Program-made: the position numbers and the translations under genes | Part shown: positions 8,140 to 17,095 of the stretch, in pieces | Position numbering within the stretch: the stretch's first letter is position 1 | How the letters are laid out: every line of letters begins with the position of its first letter | The notes under the pieces: generated by a model | Seen by the model: only the letters and a program-made list of their open reading frames with translations | Told to the model about the DNA's origin: nothing | Databases searched by the model: none | Source: CAZNXJ01 sp964577115 | GTDB taxonomy: Bacteria; Planctomycetota; Planctomycetia; Pirellulales; Pirellulaceae | NCBI GenBank assembly: GCA_964577115.1 | Contig: CAZNXJ010000005.1 | Span: forward strand, 1 to 64,000 | Direction of reading: 5' to 3' | DNA length: 64,000 nt

Positions 8140-9252
8140 ATGGCGAAGTTCCCGGACGACGACTATTTCGCGAACACCACAATGACGTTCGGCGAGCACC
8201 TCGAGGAGCTCCGCGGAGCGTTATTGAAAGCCATCATCGCCCTGGCAATCGGCTTTTTTGCCGGGCTCGGCGTTTCAGAATACGTCGTGCGGTTCATCCA
8301 AACGCCGCTCGAACGAGCGCTCAAGCGGTACTACCTCGACGTCGAAATGGACCGGTTGCGCGCCGAGGGTGGTGAGCAGGCGGTTGCCGAAATGGAAGAA
8401 CTGCTCGCCAAGAACGCATTCATCCGCGAGCACGATCTGGGGTTTTCGTTTCACTACTTCGAGCGGGATCAGCTGCTCCGTGCGCTCGGCATCGCCGAGG
8501 GGGCGGAGCCGAGTGAAACGGCCGAGCACGCCACGTCGACACGGCACGCACGCCGCTCGGCAAAAAACAACACCGACGACACGACGCTCGTGGCTTCCTC
8601 CACGGCGAATGTCCCGGATTCGGGCGAGCCGAACTTTGTACGGCTCCGCGTATGGCTTCCGACGCGCGTGAAGATCACGGCGCTGAGCGCTCAGGAAGCG
8701 TTCATGATCTGGCTCAAAGCAGCCTTCATCACCGGCGTGATCATCGCTTCGCCAATCATGTTCTACTACATCTGGAACTTTGTCGCGGCAGGACTTTACC
8801 CCCACGAAAAGAAGTACGTGCACCTTTATTTGCCATTCAGTATCGGGCTGTTTCTGCTCGGGGCCAGCATGGCGTTCTTCTTCGTGTTCGACCCCGTGCT
8901 CGATTTCCTCTTCAGCTTTAACAGCTCGATGAAAATCGATCCCGATCCACGTATCAGCGAATGGATCGGGTTCGTGCTGATGCTACCGATTGGTTTCGGT
9001 ATCGCCTTTCAGTTGCCGCTGGTGATGCTGTTCATCAACCGGATTGGCATTATTGAACTCAGCACGTTCATCGAGAAATGGCGGATCGCAATTCTTGCCA
9101 TTTTCGTCATCTCGATGGTTCTCACGCCGGCGGATCCGGTCAGCATGTTGATGATGGCTCTGCCCCTAACAGTGCTGTACTTTATCGGCGTGTTGCTGTG
9201 CCTGTGGATGCCGCGGAGCAACAATCCCTTCGCCGAAGCCGAGCCGACATAG
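8140..9252 (+). CDS. tatC: Sec-independent protein translocase subunit TatC with long periplasmic insertion
   Basis: Twin-arginine translocation channel and receptor subunit, 370 residues against about 250 in most bacteria. The N-terminus has the diagnostic MTFGEHLEELR signal-binding motif. The first membrane helix follows (about 20-42), and the conserved end of the first periplasmic loop (LSAQEAFMIWLKAAF) does not appear until about residue 180, so roughly 100 extra residues sit in that loop. Five further helices follow, with PHEKKYV in the cytosolic loop. The start is the ATG at 8140 because the TatC homology begins there. tatA/tatB are not in the window. At least one Tat substrate is nearby, the cyclase-fold protein at 16-17 kb. 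Confidence 0.92.
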   Translation: MAKFPDDDYFANTTMTFGEHLEELRGALLKAIIALAIGFFAGLGVSEYVVRFIQTPLERALKRYYLDVEMDRLRAEGGEQAVAEMEELLAKNAFIREHDLGFSFHYFERDQLLRALGIAEGAEPSETAEHATSTRHARRSAKNNTDDTTLVASSTANVPDSGEPNFVRLRVWLPTRVKITALSAQEAFMIWLKAAFITGVIIASPIMFYYIWNFVAAGLYPHEKKYVHLYLPFSIGLFLLGASMAFFFVFDPVLDFLFSFNSSMKIDPDPRISEWIGFVLMLPIGFGIAFQLPLVMLFINRIGIIELSTFIEKWRIAILAIFVISMVLTPADPVSMLMMALPLTVLYFIGVLLCLWMPRSNNPFAEAEPT

Positions 9253-9322
9253 ACCATCGTCGAGGGGGCGACGACCGAGCGGCGGGCGAGGCCGCCGCGG
9301 ACAAAACGAAAGCAAGAAGACA

Positions 9323-9583
9323 CTAGCGCTGCCACCAGGAGTCGGTGAGCCACCGGCTGCGCACCGGCTCGGCGAGCGGCTTCTGGAAATCGCGCGGCCG
9401 GCCCCCAATAACCTCGGGCCCCAGATCGCCGTCCGGATACGGATCATGCAGCGCCGCCTCATAGCGCTGCGACTGCACCGTACCCGGTCCGGGCCCGACC
9501 GCTCGGCGCGGCGTACAGCCCGCGTTCGTCAGCGCCAGCACGGCGAGGGCGAATGTTGTCAGAAGCGTGCGCCGGATCGGCAT
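9323..9583 (-). CDS. small predicted lipoprotein
   Basis: An 86-residue protein with a typical signal peptide (MPIRRTLLTTFALAVLALT) and a lipobox LTNAGC, so Cys22 or so should be lipidated after cleavage. The mature part is short, Pro/Gly/Arg-rich and ends in two Trp (DSWWQR). Such tiny lipoproteins of unknown role are common in planctomycetes. It faces tatC tail to tail and has a good minus-strand promoter candidate upstream (9653-9682). Confidence 0.65.
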   Translation of the reverse strand: MPIRRTLLTTFALAVLALTNAGCTPRRAVGPGPGTVQSQRYEAALHDPYPDGDLGPEVIGGRPRDFQKPLAEPVRSRWLTDSWWQR

Positions 9584-10089
9584 GCTGGAAATCCTCGGCG
9601 TGGCACCTTGTCGCGCGGGAACGAGCCGTCAAGCCAACAGTTGGGGCGGCGGATTATAGCGCCGCTCGCCCTGGGCACCCAAGGGTAATTTCGGTTCGTC
9701 GCGGTTTTTCAGTTAACTACTTTCCTCAGCTCCCCCAAAATCCGACCAACGTCTCACCACAGGATATTTGCTCGGCACTTGACACCCCGGTGTCGCCAAG
9801 ACGGCGCTGGGCCGATGGACGAAATTGGAGCTCTTCGCGTACCCAGTCCGCCTTACGCCGCGGCGATCGCCTGCTAGGATGGAGAATTCACACCGCCCTC
9901 GCGATCGGTCGCAGCTTCCGAAGGGGGTTCGCCCGGCGGACATCCGAGCTGGTCGATACCGTCCTTGTTGCTCGCCTTGCGTTTGACCAGGCGGCAGCGT
10001 CGCCGCGCGGCACGCATTACCCCACTTTTTTGCTGTGACCAGGCCTTTGCTCCCGCCGCGGGAGGGCCGCCCCATGAAGGAAGAACAAC
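9584..10089. other. gene-free stretch upstream of rluB
   Basis: About 500 bases without a supportable gene. It holds the lipoprotein promoter on the minus strand, an isolated TTGACA at 9779-9784 with no good -10 element, and a hairpin just ahead of rluB (CTCCCG at 10050-10055 pairing with CGGGAG at 10059-10064). No tRNA or known RNA was recognised. Confidence 0.5.
9653..9682 (-). promoter_or_regulatory. candidate promoter of the small lipoprotein gene
   Basis: On the minus strand a perfect TATAAT (9653-9658) is preceded at 18 bases by TTGGGT (9677-9682). The transcript would start about 60 bases before the lipoprotein ATG. The -35 match is only three of six. Confidence 0.4.
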
Positions 10090-11094
10090 GTGGCACGTAA
10101 GAAACTCTCGAGTCCCCCCCGCAAAGAAGCAGACGAAGCCGCACCGCAAGGCGAACGGCTCCAAAAGGTGCTGGCGGCTGCGGGCGTCGGAAGCCGCCGC
10201 GACTGCGAAGAACTGATTACGGAAGGGCGGGTGGAAGTCGACGGGCAGGTCGTCACCGAGCTCGGAGTCCGCGTGAACCGCGACACGCAAGATATTCGTG
10301 TGGATGGGACACGCATCGCCTCGCCCAAACGCCTCTATTATGCCGTCAATAAACCAGTCGGCGTTGTCTCGACCAATTACGACCCGTCGGGACGCACGCG
10401 CGTCATCGACCTGGTCGATACCGATGAACGTCTTTACACGGTGGGCCGGCTGGACCGATCCAGCGAAGGCCTGATCCTGCTGACGAATGACGGGGAGTTT
10501 GCCAACCGCGTCGCCCATCCTCGTTATGGCATCGAGAAAACCTACCGCGTAACCGTCGCCGGCCACCCGCGCAAAGACGACCTCGATCGCTTGACCCGCG
10601 GCGTATACCTGGCCGAAGGCGTGGCACGAGCCACCTCGGTGTCGGTTCGCAAGAAGCTGCGCGAGAGCACGGAACTCGAGATCGTGCTCAACGAGGGGAA
10701 GAATCGGGAGATTCGCCGAGTGCTCGCGCGGATCGGGCACAAAGTCCTGCGGCTGAAACGCACCGCCATCGGCAGGCTGAAATTGGGCGAGCTGCCCCCC
10801 GGCGCCGCACGCCGGCTTTCCCTGCAGGAAGTCCGGCAGCTCCTTCAAGCGCCGCCGCGGCGCCGTCCTGCGCGCTCGGCGCGTTCCCGTCCAGAAGAAG
10901 CGAGCGGCCCGCAGCGCGCTCGGCAAAAGGGCGGTGACAAGGCAATCGAACGCCTGCCGCGCATGGGGACCGTGCTGGGCGATGAAGCGCCCGCCCCATC
11001 CGCACCGCCTCCGACCAAGAAGGCCGCTCGCCGAGCTCCGAAGCCAGCGCGAGCCAATCCGAAGCGACGCCGCACGAAAGGACCTCGTCAATGA
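10090..11094 (+). CDS. rluB: 23S rRNA pseudouridine synthase, RluB/RsuA family
   Basis: A 334-residue enzyme that converts a uridine in rRNA to pseudouridine. An S4 RNA-binding domain (about 21-67) is followed by the RsuA-family catalytic domain; the motif GRLDRSSEGLILLTNDG carries the nucleophile Asp122. The C-terminal ~90 residues are a basic Arg/Lys/Pro/Ala-rich tail without a fold, probably for RNA binding. The start is GTG at 10090, with GAAGGAAG just upstream. It overlaps pyrK by four bases (ATGA), so the two are translationally coupled although their functions are unrelated. RluB versus RluE/RsuA specificity cannot be settled by eye. Confidence 0.88.
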   Translation: MARKKLSSPPRKEADEAAPQGERLQKVLAAAGVGSRRDCEELITEGRVEVDGQVVTELGVRVNRDTQDIRVDGTRIASPKRLYYAVNKPVGVVSTNYDPSGRTRVIDLVDTDERLYTVGRLDRSSEGLILLTNDGEFANRVAHPRYGIEKTYRVTVAGHPRKDDLDRLTRGVYLAEGVARATSVSVRKKLRESTELEIVLNEGKNREIRRVLARIGHKVLRLKRTAIGRLKLGELPPGAARRLSLQEVRQLLQAPPRRRPARSARSRPEEASGPQRARQKGGDKAIERLPRMGTVLGDEAPAPSAPPPTKKAARRAPKPARANPKRRRTKGPRQ

Positions 11095-11957
11095 ACTCGG
11101 CGCCGACCATCTGCTATGCCGACACCATGCAGCAGCGGCGAGTTGCGATTGTTGAAAACGTACGGCTCGCTCGCGATACGTACCGTGTCCGCTTCGAGTG
11201 CCCGGAGATCGCCGAGCGAATCGTGCCGGGCCAGTTTCTGATGGTGCGCGTAGCGGACTGCGACGACCCGCTGATCGGCCGTCCCTTGGCCCTCTACGAC
11301 ACGGTGCTCGACCCGCAGGAGCGTCCCCGAGGCGTCGATGTCGTTTATCTGGTGAAAGGCAAGTTTACGAGCCGGCTCGAACGGCTGCTGCCCGGCCAGG
11401 AACTCGACGTCTGGGGGCCGCTCGGCAATGGTTTCCCGTCGCTCGAGACGGAGCACTTAATCCTTGTTGCCGGCGGCATTGGCCAGACGCCCATGCTGGC
11501 CCTCGCGCGCGAATACCTGGGCCAGCGCCGTTATGGATTGTCGCCGCGCAGCGGCCGAGCTCGCCGGGTGACCCTGTGTTACGGGGCCCGTTCGGCTGAC
11601 TATCTGGCGGGCACCACGGACTTCGCCGCGACAGGCATGGACCTGCGGCTGACGACGGATGATGGCAGCGCGGGGCGAGCCGGGCTGGTCACCGAGGTGC
11701 TCGCCGAACTGCTCGAGACGGAAGCGGCCGGCGCGGTGGTGATGTGCTGCGGGCCAGAACCGATGATGGAAGCGGTCGCAAAGCTCTGCGATCGCTACGC
11801 GACGCCATGCTTCGCATCCCTGGAAACACCGATGGCCTGTGGCATCGGCATCTGCTTTACGTGCGTCGCGCGCGTCCGCCAGCCGGACGGCAACTGGGAC
11901 TACCGCCGCACGTGCGTGGAGGGCCCGGTATTTCGGGCCAGCGATCTCGTGTGGTAG
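11091..11957 (+). CDS. pyrK: dihydroorotate dehydrogenase electron transfer subunit PyrK
   Basis: Iron-sulfur flavoprotein of 288 residues that passes electrons from dihydroorotate dehydrogenase type 1B to NAD+ in pyrimidine synthesis. It shows the ferredoxin-reductase layout: FAD-binding region with GRPLALYD, NAD-binding GGIGQTPM near 128, CGPEPMMEAV near 220, and the C-terminal [2Fe-2S] ligands Cys250, Cys255, Cys258 and Cys275 (C-x4-C-x2-C-x16-C). The partner pyrD is not in the window. A related hydrogenase or sulfide dehydrogenase subunit is a less likely alternative, since PyrK fits in length and cysteine spacing. Confidence 0.85.
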   Translation: MNSAPTICYADTMQQRRVAIVENVRLARDTYRVRFECPEIAERIVPGQFLMVRVADCDDPLIGRPLALYDTVLDPQERPRGVDVVYLVKGKFTSRLERLLPGQELDVWGPLGNGFPSLETEHLILVAGGIGQTPMLALAREYLGQRRYGLSPRSGRARRVTLCYGARSADYLAGTTDFAATGMDLRLTTDDGSAGRAGLVTEVLAELLETEAAGAVVMCCGPEPMMEAVAKLCDRYATPCFASLETPMACGIGICFTCVARVRQPDGNWDYRRTCVEGPVFRASDLVW

Positions 11958-11980
11958 TCGGAACGCCCCGCGAAGAATCA

Positions 11981-12043
11981 GCGCTGTTTCAGCGCGTGCT
12001 CATGCGCGCCCGATTGTCGAGCCGCGCGAGGCCTGCCGCGCGG
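11981..12043. terminator. two GC hairpins between convergent pyrK and rpsT
   Basis: GCGCTG at 11981-11986 pairs with CAGCGC at 11990-11995 over a TTT loop, and CCGCGCG at 12022-12028 pairs with CGCGCGG at 12037-12043. They lie in the 126-base gap between convergent genes, where terminators are expected, but neither is followed by a T run. Confidence 0.35.
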
Positions 12044-12083
12044 ACAGGGCAGAGTCCAGAGAGCGGCTGAAATATGCCGAGAA

Positions 12084-12368
12084 CTACGACGTCGCCGAGT
12101 CGGCCTGCTTAAGAGCCTTTAGGCGGCGCTGCATGCGCGACTTCAGGCGAGCGGCCTTGTTGCGGTGGATCAGGCCGCGGGAGGCCGCCTGGTCGATCTT
12201 CTTGGTCGCCGTCTTGGCCTCTTCATGGGCTTTCGTGACATCCTGAGCGGCGATCGCAGCCGCCACGCGCCGCGCGTAGGTGCGAAGCATGGACCGGCCA
12301 GCGCGATTGCGCGCTCGGCGTTCAAGGCTCTGACGAAGTCGTTTGGCAGCGCTCTTGGTATTCGGCAT
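12084..12368 (-). CDS. rpsT: 30S ribosomal protein S20
   Basis: A 94-residue, highly basic helical protein that binds 16S rRNA in the body of the small subunit. The N-terminus MPNTKSAAKRLRQSLERRARN and the RGLIHRNKAARLKSRM block near the C-terminus are diagnostic of S20. The length fits the family. It is a stand-alone gene 168 bases downstream of the TPR gene and convergent with pyrK. S20 is often autoregulated through its leader, but I see no clear structure to support that here. Confidence 0.95.
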   Translation of the reverse strand: MPNTKSAAKRLRQSLERRARNRAGRSMLRTYARRVAAAIAAQDVTKAHEEAKTATKKIDQAASRGLIHRNKAARLKSRMQRRLKALKQADSATS

Positions 12369-12536
12369 AGTTCAAGAATTACCGGAGAAACGTCGTTACG
12401 AAACCGTTAGGAAGGCCGTCGGGCAACGCGGTGAGCTGCCGTACACGAGCTCGGTGATGGCTCCGAACTGCGGTTGGTCGCCCCGTCGGTACCAGCCTTC
12501 GCGAGGCGCCGGCCAATTGCCGACCACCCCGAAGAA

Positions 12537-14054
12537 TCAGCCTTTATCGCTCATCGAACGCACTTTGTCCAGACGGGACTTTGCGTCGCGGTACTCGGGG
12601 TCGATCCGCACGAGGCGTTTCAGCGCGGCCTTTGCGGCGGGCCAGTCCTTTAGCCCCATGGCCAGCACACCGGCTCGGTAAAGGGCCAGCGTTTGGAGTT
12701 CCGAATCCTCAGCCTCGCGAGCCCGGTCCGCCGACCGCTGGTAGCAGTGCAGGGCCTTTACGTATTGCTTCATGTGTTGAAGACATTCGCCCAGTTCGAG
12801 CGTCGCGGCTACATAGTGTTCGGGAGCGTCCCGCGCGGCCTGGAACTGCTCGGCCGCCTGACGATGATTTCCCATTCGCTTGAGAGCATGCCCGAGTCGC
12901 AAGCGTGCTTCCAGGTCCTCGGGATAGCGGTCCGCGCGGGCCTGGGCCGCTTCGAGCTCGGTACGTAGAAACGTCTCGCGTAGCTGCTGCACCGTCTCCC
13001 GATTCGCCGGCGTGTCCTCGGCGGCTGCCCGTTTTTCAGCGATCTTCAACTGGTGTTTCGCCCGTCGCACGTTCAGCTCGTCCATTTTCTCGAGCAGATC
13101 CGTGGCGCCGGGGGAGGCCTGCTGTCCGCGCTGGAGCACGCGCTGCGCGTCCGCAAATTTGTGTTCTTCGATGTAGAGATTCGCCAGTTCGAGGTAGTTC
13201 TCGACGAGCGTCGGATCGGCGGCAATGGCTCGTTCGAGCTGCTGCACGGGGGTGAGCGAGATCTCGCGTTTGCGCGACGACTCGGTTTCACTCGAACGAC
13301 TCGCACCGGCGGCTTCCTCTTTCGCGGAGGATGCTGCCGCGCCGGTGTTCGACTCGGCCGGTGCCGCCGGGGCCGAGCTGCCGGAACGCCGCGGAGAGCT
13401 CGGCGGCGTCACACCCTGCGCACGCATGCGCGTTTTCTCGATCGTCAGCTCGGCCACCATTTTCGACGCGTCCGGGTCGCTCGGCTTGAGCTCCTCGATG
13501 CGGTGCCAACAGGCGATCGCTTGATCGTATTGACCCATGCGGGCGAGCGATTGAGCGCAGTGGCGATTGACATCGACGTCGCGCGGGTTCGCGTCCAGGG
13601 CATTCTTGAGGTACCGCAGCTCGACCTCGTTGTAACGAAACGCCTCACATGCCTGCGCCATCGCGCGCAGCGTGGGCACATCCCAGGGATTGATCTTGAG
13701 CAGTTCGGGACCGAGCTTCAGGACCTCGGCCCAGTTCTTCGCAGCAACCGCCTTTTTGAACTCGCTTTTCTTGCCGCCTCCGAAGCCCAGCAGGCGGCCC
13801 CCCTTTTTGTTGTTCTTATACTTCGCCTGAAGGTTGTCGAGAAACGCATCGACATAGACGAGATTGCTCGGATCCTTCACCACGCATTCGGTGAACATCG
13901 TCGTCGCGTAGTCGTGATCCGGCGTATCCTTGGCGAGTAGCGCCTTGCCACGTTCATAACACTGCTGCAAGGCGCGGCGTAGCGGTGGACTGACAACGTG
14001 TTCCGGCGGGATTTCCATTCCCGCATCCGCCGGCTCGGATTGGCTTGTCGACAT
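12537..14054 (-). CDS. tetratricopeptide repeat protein
   Basis: A 505-residue protein of TPR repeats and no enzymatic motif. TPR-like helices run from about 90 to 195 (for example AQSLARMGQYDQAIACWHRI) and again from about 265 to 500 (LELANLYIEEHKFADAQRVL and LGHALKRMGNHRQAAEQF), separated by a Ser/Ala/Glu-rich linker (about 210-262). There is no signal peptide or membrane segment, so it should be cytosolic and act as a protein-binding scaffold. The N-terminal 80 residues include a conserved-looking HDYATTMFTECVVKDPSN segment. Partners are unknown. Confidence 0.8.
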   Translation of the reverse strand: MSTSQSEPADAGMEIPPEHVVSPPLRRALQQCYERGKALLAKDTPDHDYATTMFTECVVKDPSNLVYVDAFLDNLQAKYKNNKKGGRLLGFGGGKKSEFKKAVAAKNWAEVLKLGPELLKINPWDVPTLRAMAQACEAFRYNEVELRYLKNALDANPRDVDVNRHCAQSLARMGQYDQAIACWHRIEELKPSDPDASKMVAELTIEKTRMRAQGVTPPSSPRRSGSSAPAAPAESNTGAAASSAKEEAAGASRSSETESSRKREISLTPVQQLERAIAADPTLVENYLELANLYIEEHKFADAQRVLQRGQQASPGATDLLEKMDELNVRRAKHQLKIAEKRAAAEDTPANRETVQQLRETFLRTELEAAQARADRYPEDLEARLRLGHALKRMGNHRQAAEQFQAARDAPEHYVAATLELGECLQHMKQYVKALHCYQRSADRAREAEDSELQTLALYRAGVLAMGLKDWPAAKAALKRLVRIDPEYRDAKSRLDKVRSMSDKG

Positions 14055-14463
14055 GCTTCACCCCCGCCGAGACCGCATGATCTCGGTTGATCCCTCATCG
14101 CGCTCGAGACGCACCGCGCGCTGAGCAGAAGACGATTGAGCCGACGCGTGAAGCGGTGAGCAACAGCGTGATCGCTCCGATGTGGCCCGCTGCACGTGGC
14201 CCATGCTCTCGCGACCCCGAGCGCAATATACTCAGCGTCTCGGCCGCCAGCAAATTGCCGGTCCCCCGTCAGAAGTGCGCGCCGGAACGCGCCGAGCCAC
14301 CGCGTCGCGATGCGTAGCCGCTGGCCGGTCGCCGGTTATATTGACGTTGGCATCATTCTTCTCGATCGGGGGCCGGACGCGGACTTCCCAAGCGAGGCGC
14401 CCGCCGGTGACCTCGCGCTGGGAAGCTGGCAAGCCTCCGCGCTAGGGGGTAGTTCATCAGATC
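14055..14463. other. gene-free stretch between the TPR gene and cobA-hemD
   Basis: About 400 bases between divergent genes. It has a six-base hairpin (CCGAGA at 14067-14072 with TCTCGG at 14081-14086) close to the TPR start and a TATATT at 14337-14342 that could be a -10 element for cobA-hemD but lacks a matching -35. Nothing else is recognised. Confidence 0.45.
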
Positions 14464-15975
14464 ATGACAAGCGAACCGGGGCGACGTGCGGGCAAGGTGT
14501 ATCTCGTGGGAGCGGGGCCGGGGCACCCGGGCCTGATTACGCTGCGAGGCGTCGAATGCCTGCGGCGCGCGGACGTCGTCCTGTACGACTATCTCGCCAG
14601 CCCCGCCCTGTTGGCTCATGCACCGCAAGCGCGCCACATCTGCCTGGGACAGCATGGCCGCAGCCGCATTTGGAAACAGCAGGAAGTCAATGACAAGCTC
14701 GTGTCACTAGCGCAGCAGGGATTCAATGTCGTGCGGCTCAAGGGAGGCGACCCGGCCGTGTTCGCACGGGGCGGCGAAGAAGCGGAATACCTGCAGAGCC
14801 ACGGCATTGCCTACGAGATGGTGCCGGGAGTCACGGCAGCGGTCGCGGCCTCCAGCTATGCGGGTATCCCCATTACGCATCGTGACCACGCGTCGGCCGT
14901 GGCGCTGATCACGGGGCAAGAAAAACACGAGCGGTCCACGCAGGGGCTCGACTACCGGCAATTCGCCTCGTTTCCCGGAACTCTTGTCGTCTATATGGGC
15001 GTAACCACGGCGTCCACGTGGGTCGAGCAATTGATCGCCGGAGGCAAGGATCCGCAGACGCCGGCGGCAATCGTGCGGCGCTGTAGCCTGCCCGACCAGA
15101 AAACGATCGTGTGTACGCTCGCCGAAGTACCCGAACGACTCGCGAATATCCGCCCCCCCGCGGTGGTCATTATCGGGCGCGTCGTGGAGTTGGTACCCAC
15201 GCTGAGTTGGTTCGAGCGGCGGCCGTTGTTCGGACAGAGGATCCTCGTGACGCGGCCGGCCGACCAGGCCGAAGCGCTCGTCGAGCCGCTCACGGAGCTC
15301 GGCGCCGAGGTGCTCGTAGAACCCGCCATCGAGATCGCACCGCCCGAAACGTGGAACGAAGTTGACCAGTGCCTCGCTCAGCTCGACCGCTGGGAATGGG
15401 TGGTTTTTTCGAGTGCCAATGGAGTGCGGTATTTTCTCGAGCGGCTCTGGGAGACTGGCCGCGATGGCCGCGCGCTCGGACGTTCTAAACTCGCCGTGAT
15501 CGGCCCGGGGACCGGGGCCGAGCTGGCTCGATATCACCTGCAAGCCGATCTCGAACCCGAGTCGTACGTCGCCGAGGCACTCGCCGACGCCTTGGCCGCA
15601 CATGCCCAGGGCAAGCGCGTGCTACTCGTCCGCGCCAGCCGAGGACGCGAGGTGCTCGCCGAACGCCTGCGTGCGGTCGCGGCCGAAGTTCATCAGGTGG
15701 TCGCGTACAGGAGCCACGATGTCGAGACCGCCAATCCCGAGATCCTGCAAGCGATGGCCGACGAGCAGATCCACTGGGTCACGGTCACCAGTTCGGCGAT
15801 CGCCCGCTCACTCGCACGCCTCTACGGCGACCGACTGCACCGCAGCAAGCTCGTCAGCATCAGCCCCATCACGACCCAGACGCTAAACGAGCTCGGCTTC
15901 CCTCCGGCCGCCGAAGCGGAAATTCAGACCATGCCGGGCGTGGTCGATGCGATCCTCCGAGCACAGCCATCGTGA
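14464..15975 (+). CDS. cobA-hemD: fused uroporphyrinogen-III C-methyltransferase / uroporphyrinogen-III synthase
   Basis: A 503-residue bifunctional tetrapyrrole enzyme. Residues 1 to ~255 are the SAM-dependent methyltransferase (VGAGPGHPGLITLRG near 17, VRLKGGDPAVFARGGEE near 87, and GQEKHERS), which makes precorrin-2 on the way to siroheme or cobalamin. Residues ~260 to 503 are the HemD domain (GQRILVTRPADQAEALV near 258), which closes hydroxymethylbilane to uroporphyrinogen III. This fusion is known from several phyla and supplies both haem and siroheme/B12 branches. No other haem gene is adjacent. The start ATG follows a GGGGGTAG string. Confidence 0.92.
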   Translation: MTSEPGRRAGKVYLVGAGPGHPGLITLRGVECLRRADVVLYDYLASPALLAHAPQARHICLGQHGRSRIWKQQEVNDKLVSLAQQGFNVVRLKGGDPAVFARGGEEAEYLQSHGIAYEMVPGVTAAVAASSYAGIPITHRDHASAVALITGQEKHERSTQGLDYRQFASFPGTLVVYMGVTTASTWVEQLIAGGKDPQTPAAIVRRCSLPDQKTIVCTLAEVPERLANIRPPAVVIIGRVVELVPTLSWFERRPLFGQRILVTRPADQAEALVEPLTELGAEVLVEPAIEIAPPETWNEVDQCLAQLDRWEWVVFSSANGVRYFLERLWETGRDGRALGRSKLAVIGPGTGAELARYHLQADLEPESYVAEALADALAAHAQGKRVLLVRASRGREVLAERLRAVAAEVHQVVAYRSHDVETANPEILQAMADEQIHWVTVTSSAIARSLARLYGDRLHRSKLVSISPITTQTLNELGFPPAAEAEIQTMPGVVDAILRAQPS

Positions 15976-16039
15976 CTTGCCGCGCAGGGGGCATCGCCGT
16001 CTTCCGCGTCTGCCAAGAGTACGGCGATTGTGCGGCCCA

Positions 16040-17095
16040 TCAGCGCTGATAGATGGGCAGGTACGCTCGGTCAAGCAGCAGCATGATCAGGTTGCAGGAC
16101 GTGACGTAGATCTCGCCGATGTTGCCGTTCCAGAAGCCCGACGGCGTCTGTTCCTTCACGATCTTCTCGTACAGCGCATCTCGGAACGGAGCCCACTCGT
16201 CTTCGCCCTGTCGATAGACGACCTGCGCGTAATAGAGGTACGTGTAGTGCCAGTGGCCGAAGGCGTCCTGGCCACCAACGATTCGGTGCAGGTTCTGCTT
16301 ACAGTACTTCAGCATGTCCGGCACATGCTCGCTGTCGTAATCGCCGGCGTTGTAGAGCGCGGCGAGCGCGGCGGCGGTAATCGCGGGCCGCGAGTTGCCT
16401 CGGTTGCGCGAGCTGTACGAAATGCCGCCGTCGGGATTCTTGCAGCGGTAGATGTACTGCTTGGCGTTTTCGATCACCTCGGAGGGTACAGGAATGCCCG
16501 CGTTCCGGCAGCTTCGTAGTCCTTGAACTTGGGTGATGGTCGTCGAGCCTTCGTCGAAGTTGTTGCCATCCTGCGCACTGACGTAACCCCAGCCGCCAGA
16601 CTGCGTTTGCGCGTTGCCGCTGAACTCAACGGCCTTTTTCAGCACCTCGATCAATTCCTTGCGGCGCGCCTCGTCTTCTTCTTCTCCCAGTACCTGGGAT
16701 AAGAACAACATCGAAAAGCCGTGGCCGTAGGTGTAGCGGTTATCGGTGAGCGGATCGCCGATCAGTCCGTTGGCGCGGGATTTTTGCACCAGGTAATTGA
16801 CCGCTCGGCGTACGTTCTTGGCGTACGGCCCCTGGGTCGTGGTCGAGCCGGCGGCAATCAGCGCGGTACCGGCCAGCGCGGTCATGGCGGTGGGATAGTT
16901 GCTGGCGGTCCAGTGGCCGAGCGACGACTGGGTGCGAGCGACCCAGCTCAGCCCGAGGTTGATCGCGTTTTCCCACCGGTCGTTGCGTTTGGCCGCCTCG
17001 GCTCGCCGAGCCCCCCGGTCCATCGTGTACAGCCCGGCGGTGGCGGCAAGCGCCGCTTGGAGCATTCTTCTGCGTGAAATCGTCCTGTTCATCAT
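16040..17095 (-). CDS. Tat-exported prenyltransferase/squalene-oxidase-repeat protein
   Basis: A 351-residue predicted periplasmic protein. The N-terminus MMNRTISRRRMLQAALAATA is a twin-arginine signal (SRRRMLQ then a hydrophobic stretch, cleavage near Ala34). The rest has repeats of the alpha6-alpha6 terpene-cyclase fold: GLSWVARTQSSLGHW, SGGWGYVSAQDGNNFDEGST, NPDGGISYSSRNRG and ALAALYNAGDYDSEHV. The DxDD/DxxD catalytic acids of true cyclases are not evident, so I do not claim triterpene synthesis. Planctomycetes carry many such proteins; polysaccharide or protein binding is possible. Several Gly/Trp-rich repeat units are visible over about 45-330. Confidence 0.75.
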   Translation of the reverse strand: MMNRTISRRRMLQAALAATAGLYTMDRGARRAEAAKRNDRWENAINLGLSWVARTQSSLGHWTASNYPTAMTALAGTALIAAGSTTTQGPYAKNVRRAVNYLVQKSRANGLIGDPLTDNRYTYGHGFSMLFLSQVLGEEEDEARRKELIEVLKKAVEFSGNAQTQSGGWGYVSAQDGNNFDEGSTTITQVQGLRSCRNAGIPVPSEVIENAKQYIYRCKNPDGGISYSSRNRGNSRPAITAAALAALYNAGDYDSEHVPDMLKYCKQNLHRIVGGQDAFGHWHYTYLYYAQVVYRQGEDEWAPFRDALYEKIVKEQTPSGFWNGNIGEIYVTSCNLIMLLLDRAYLPIYQR

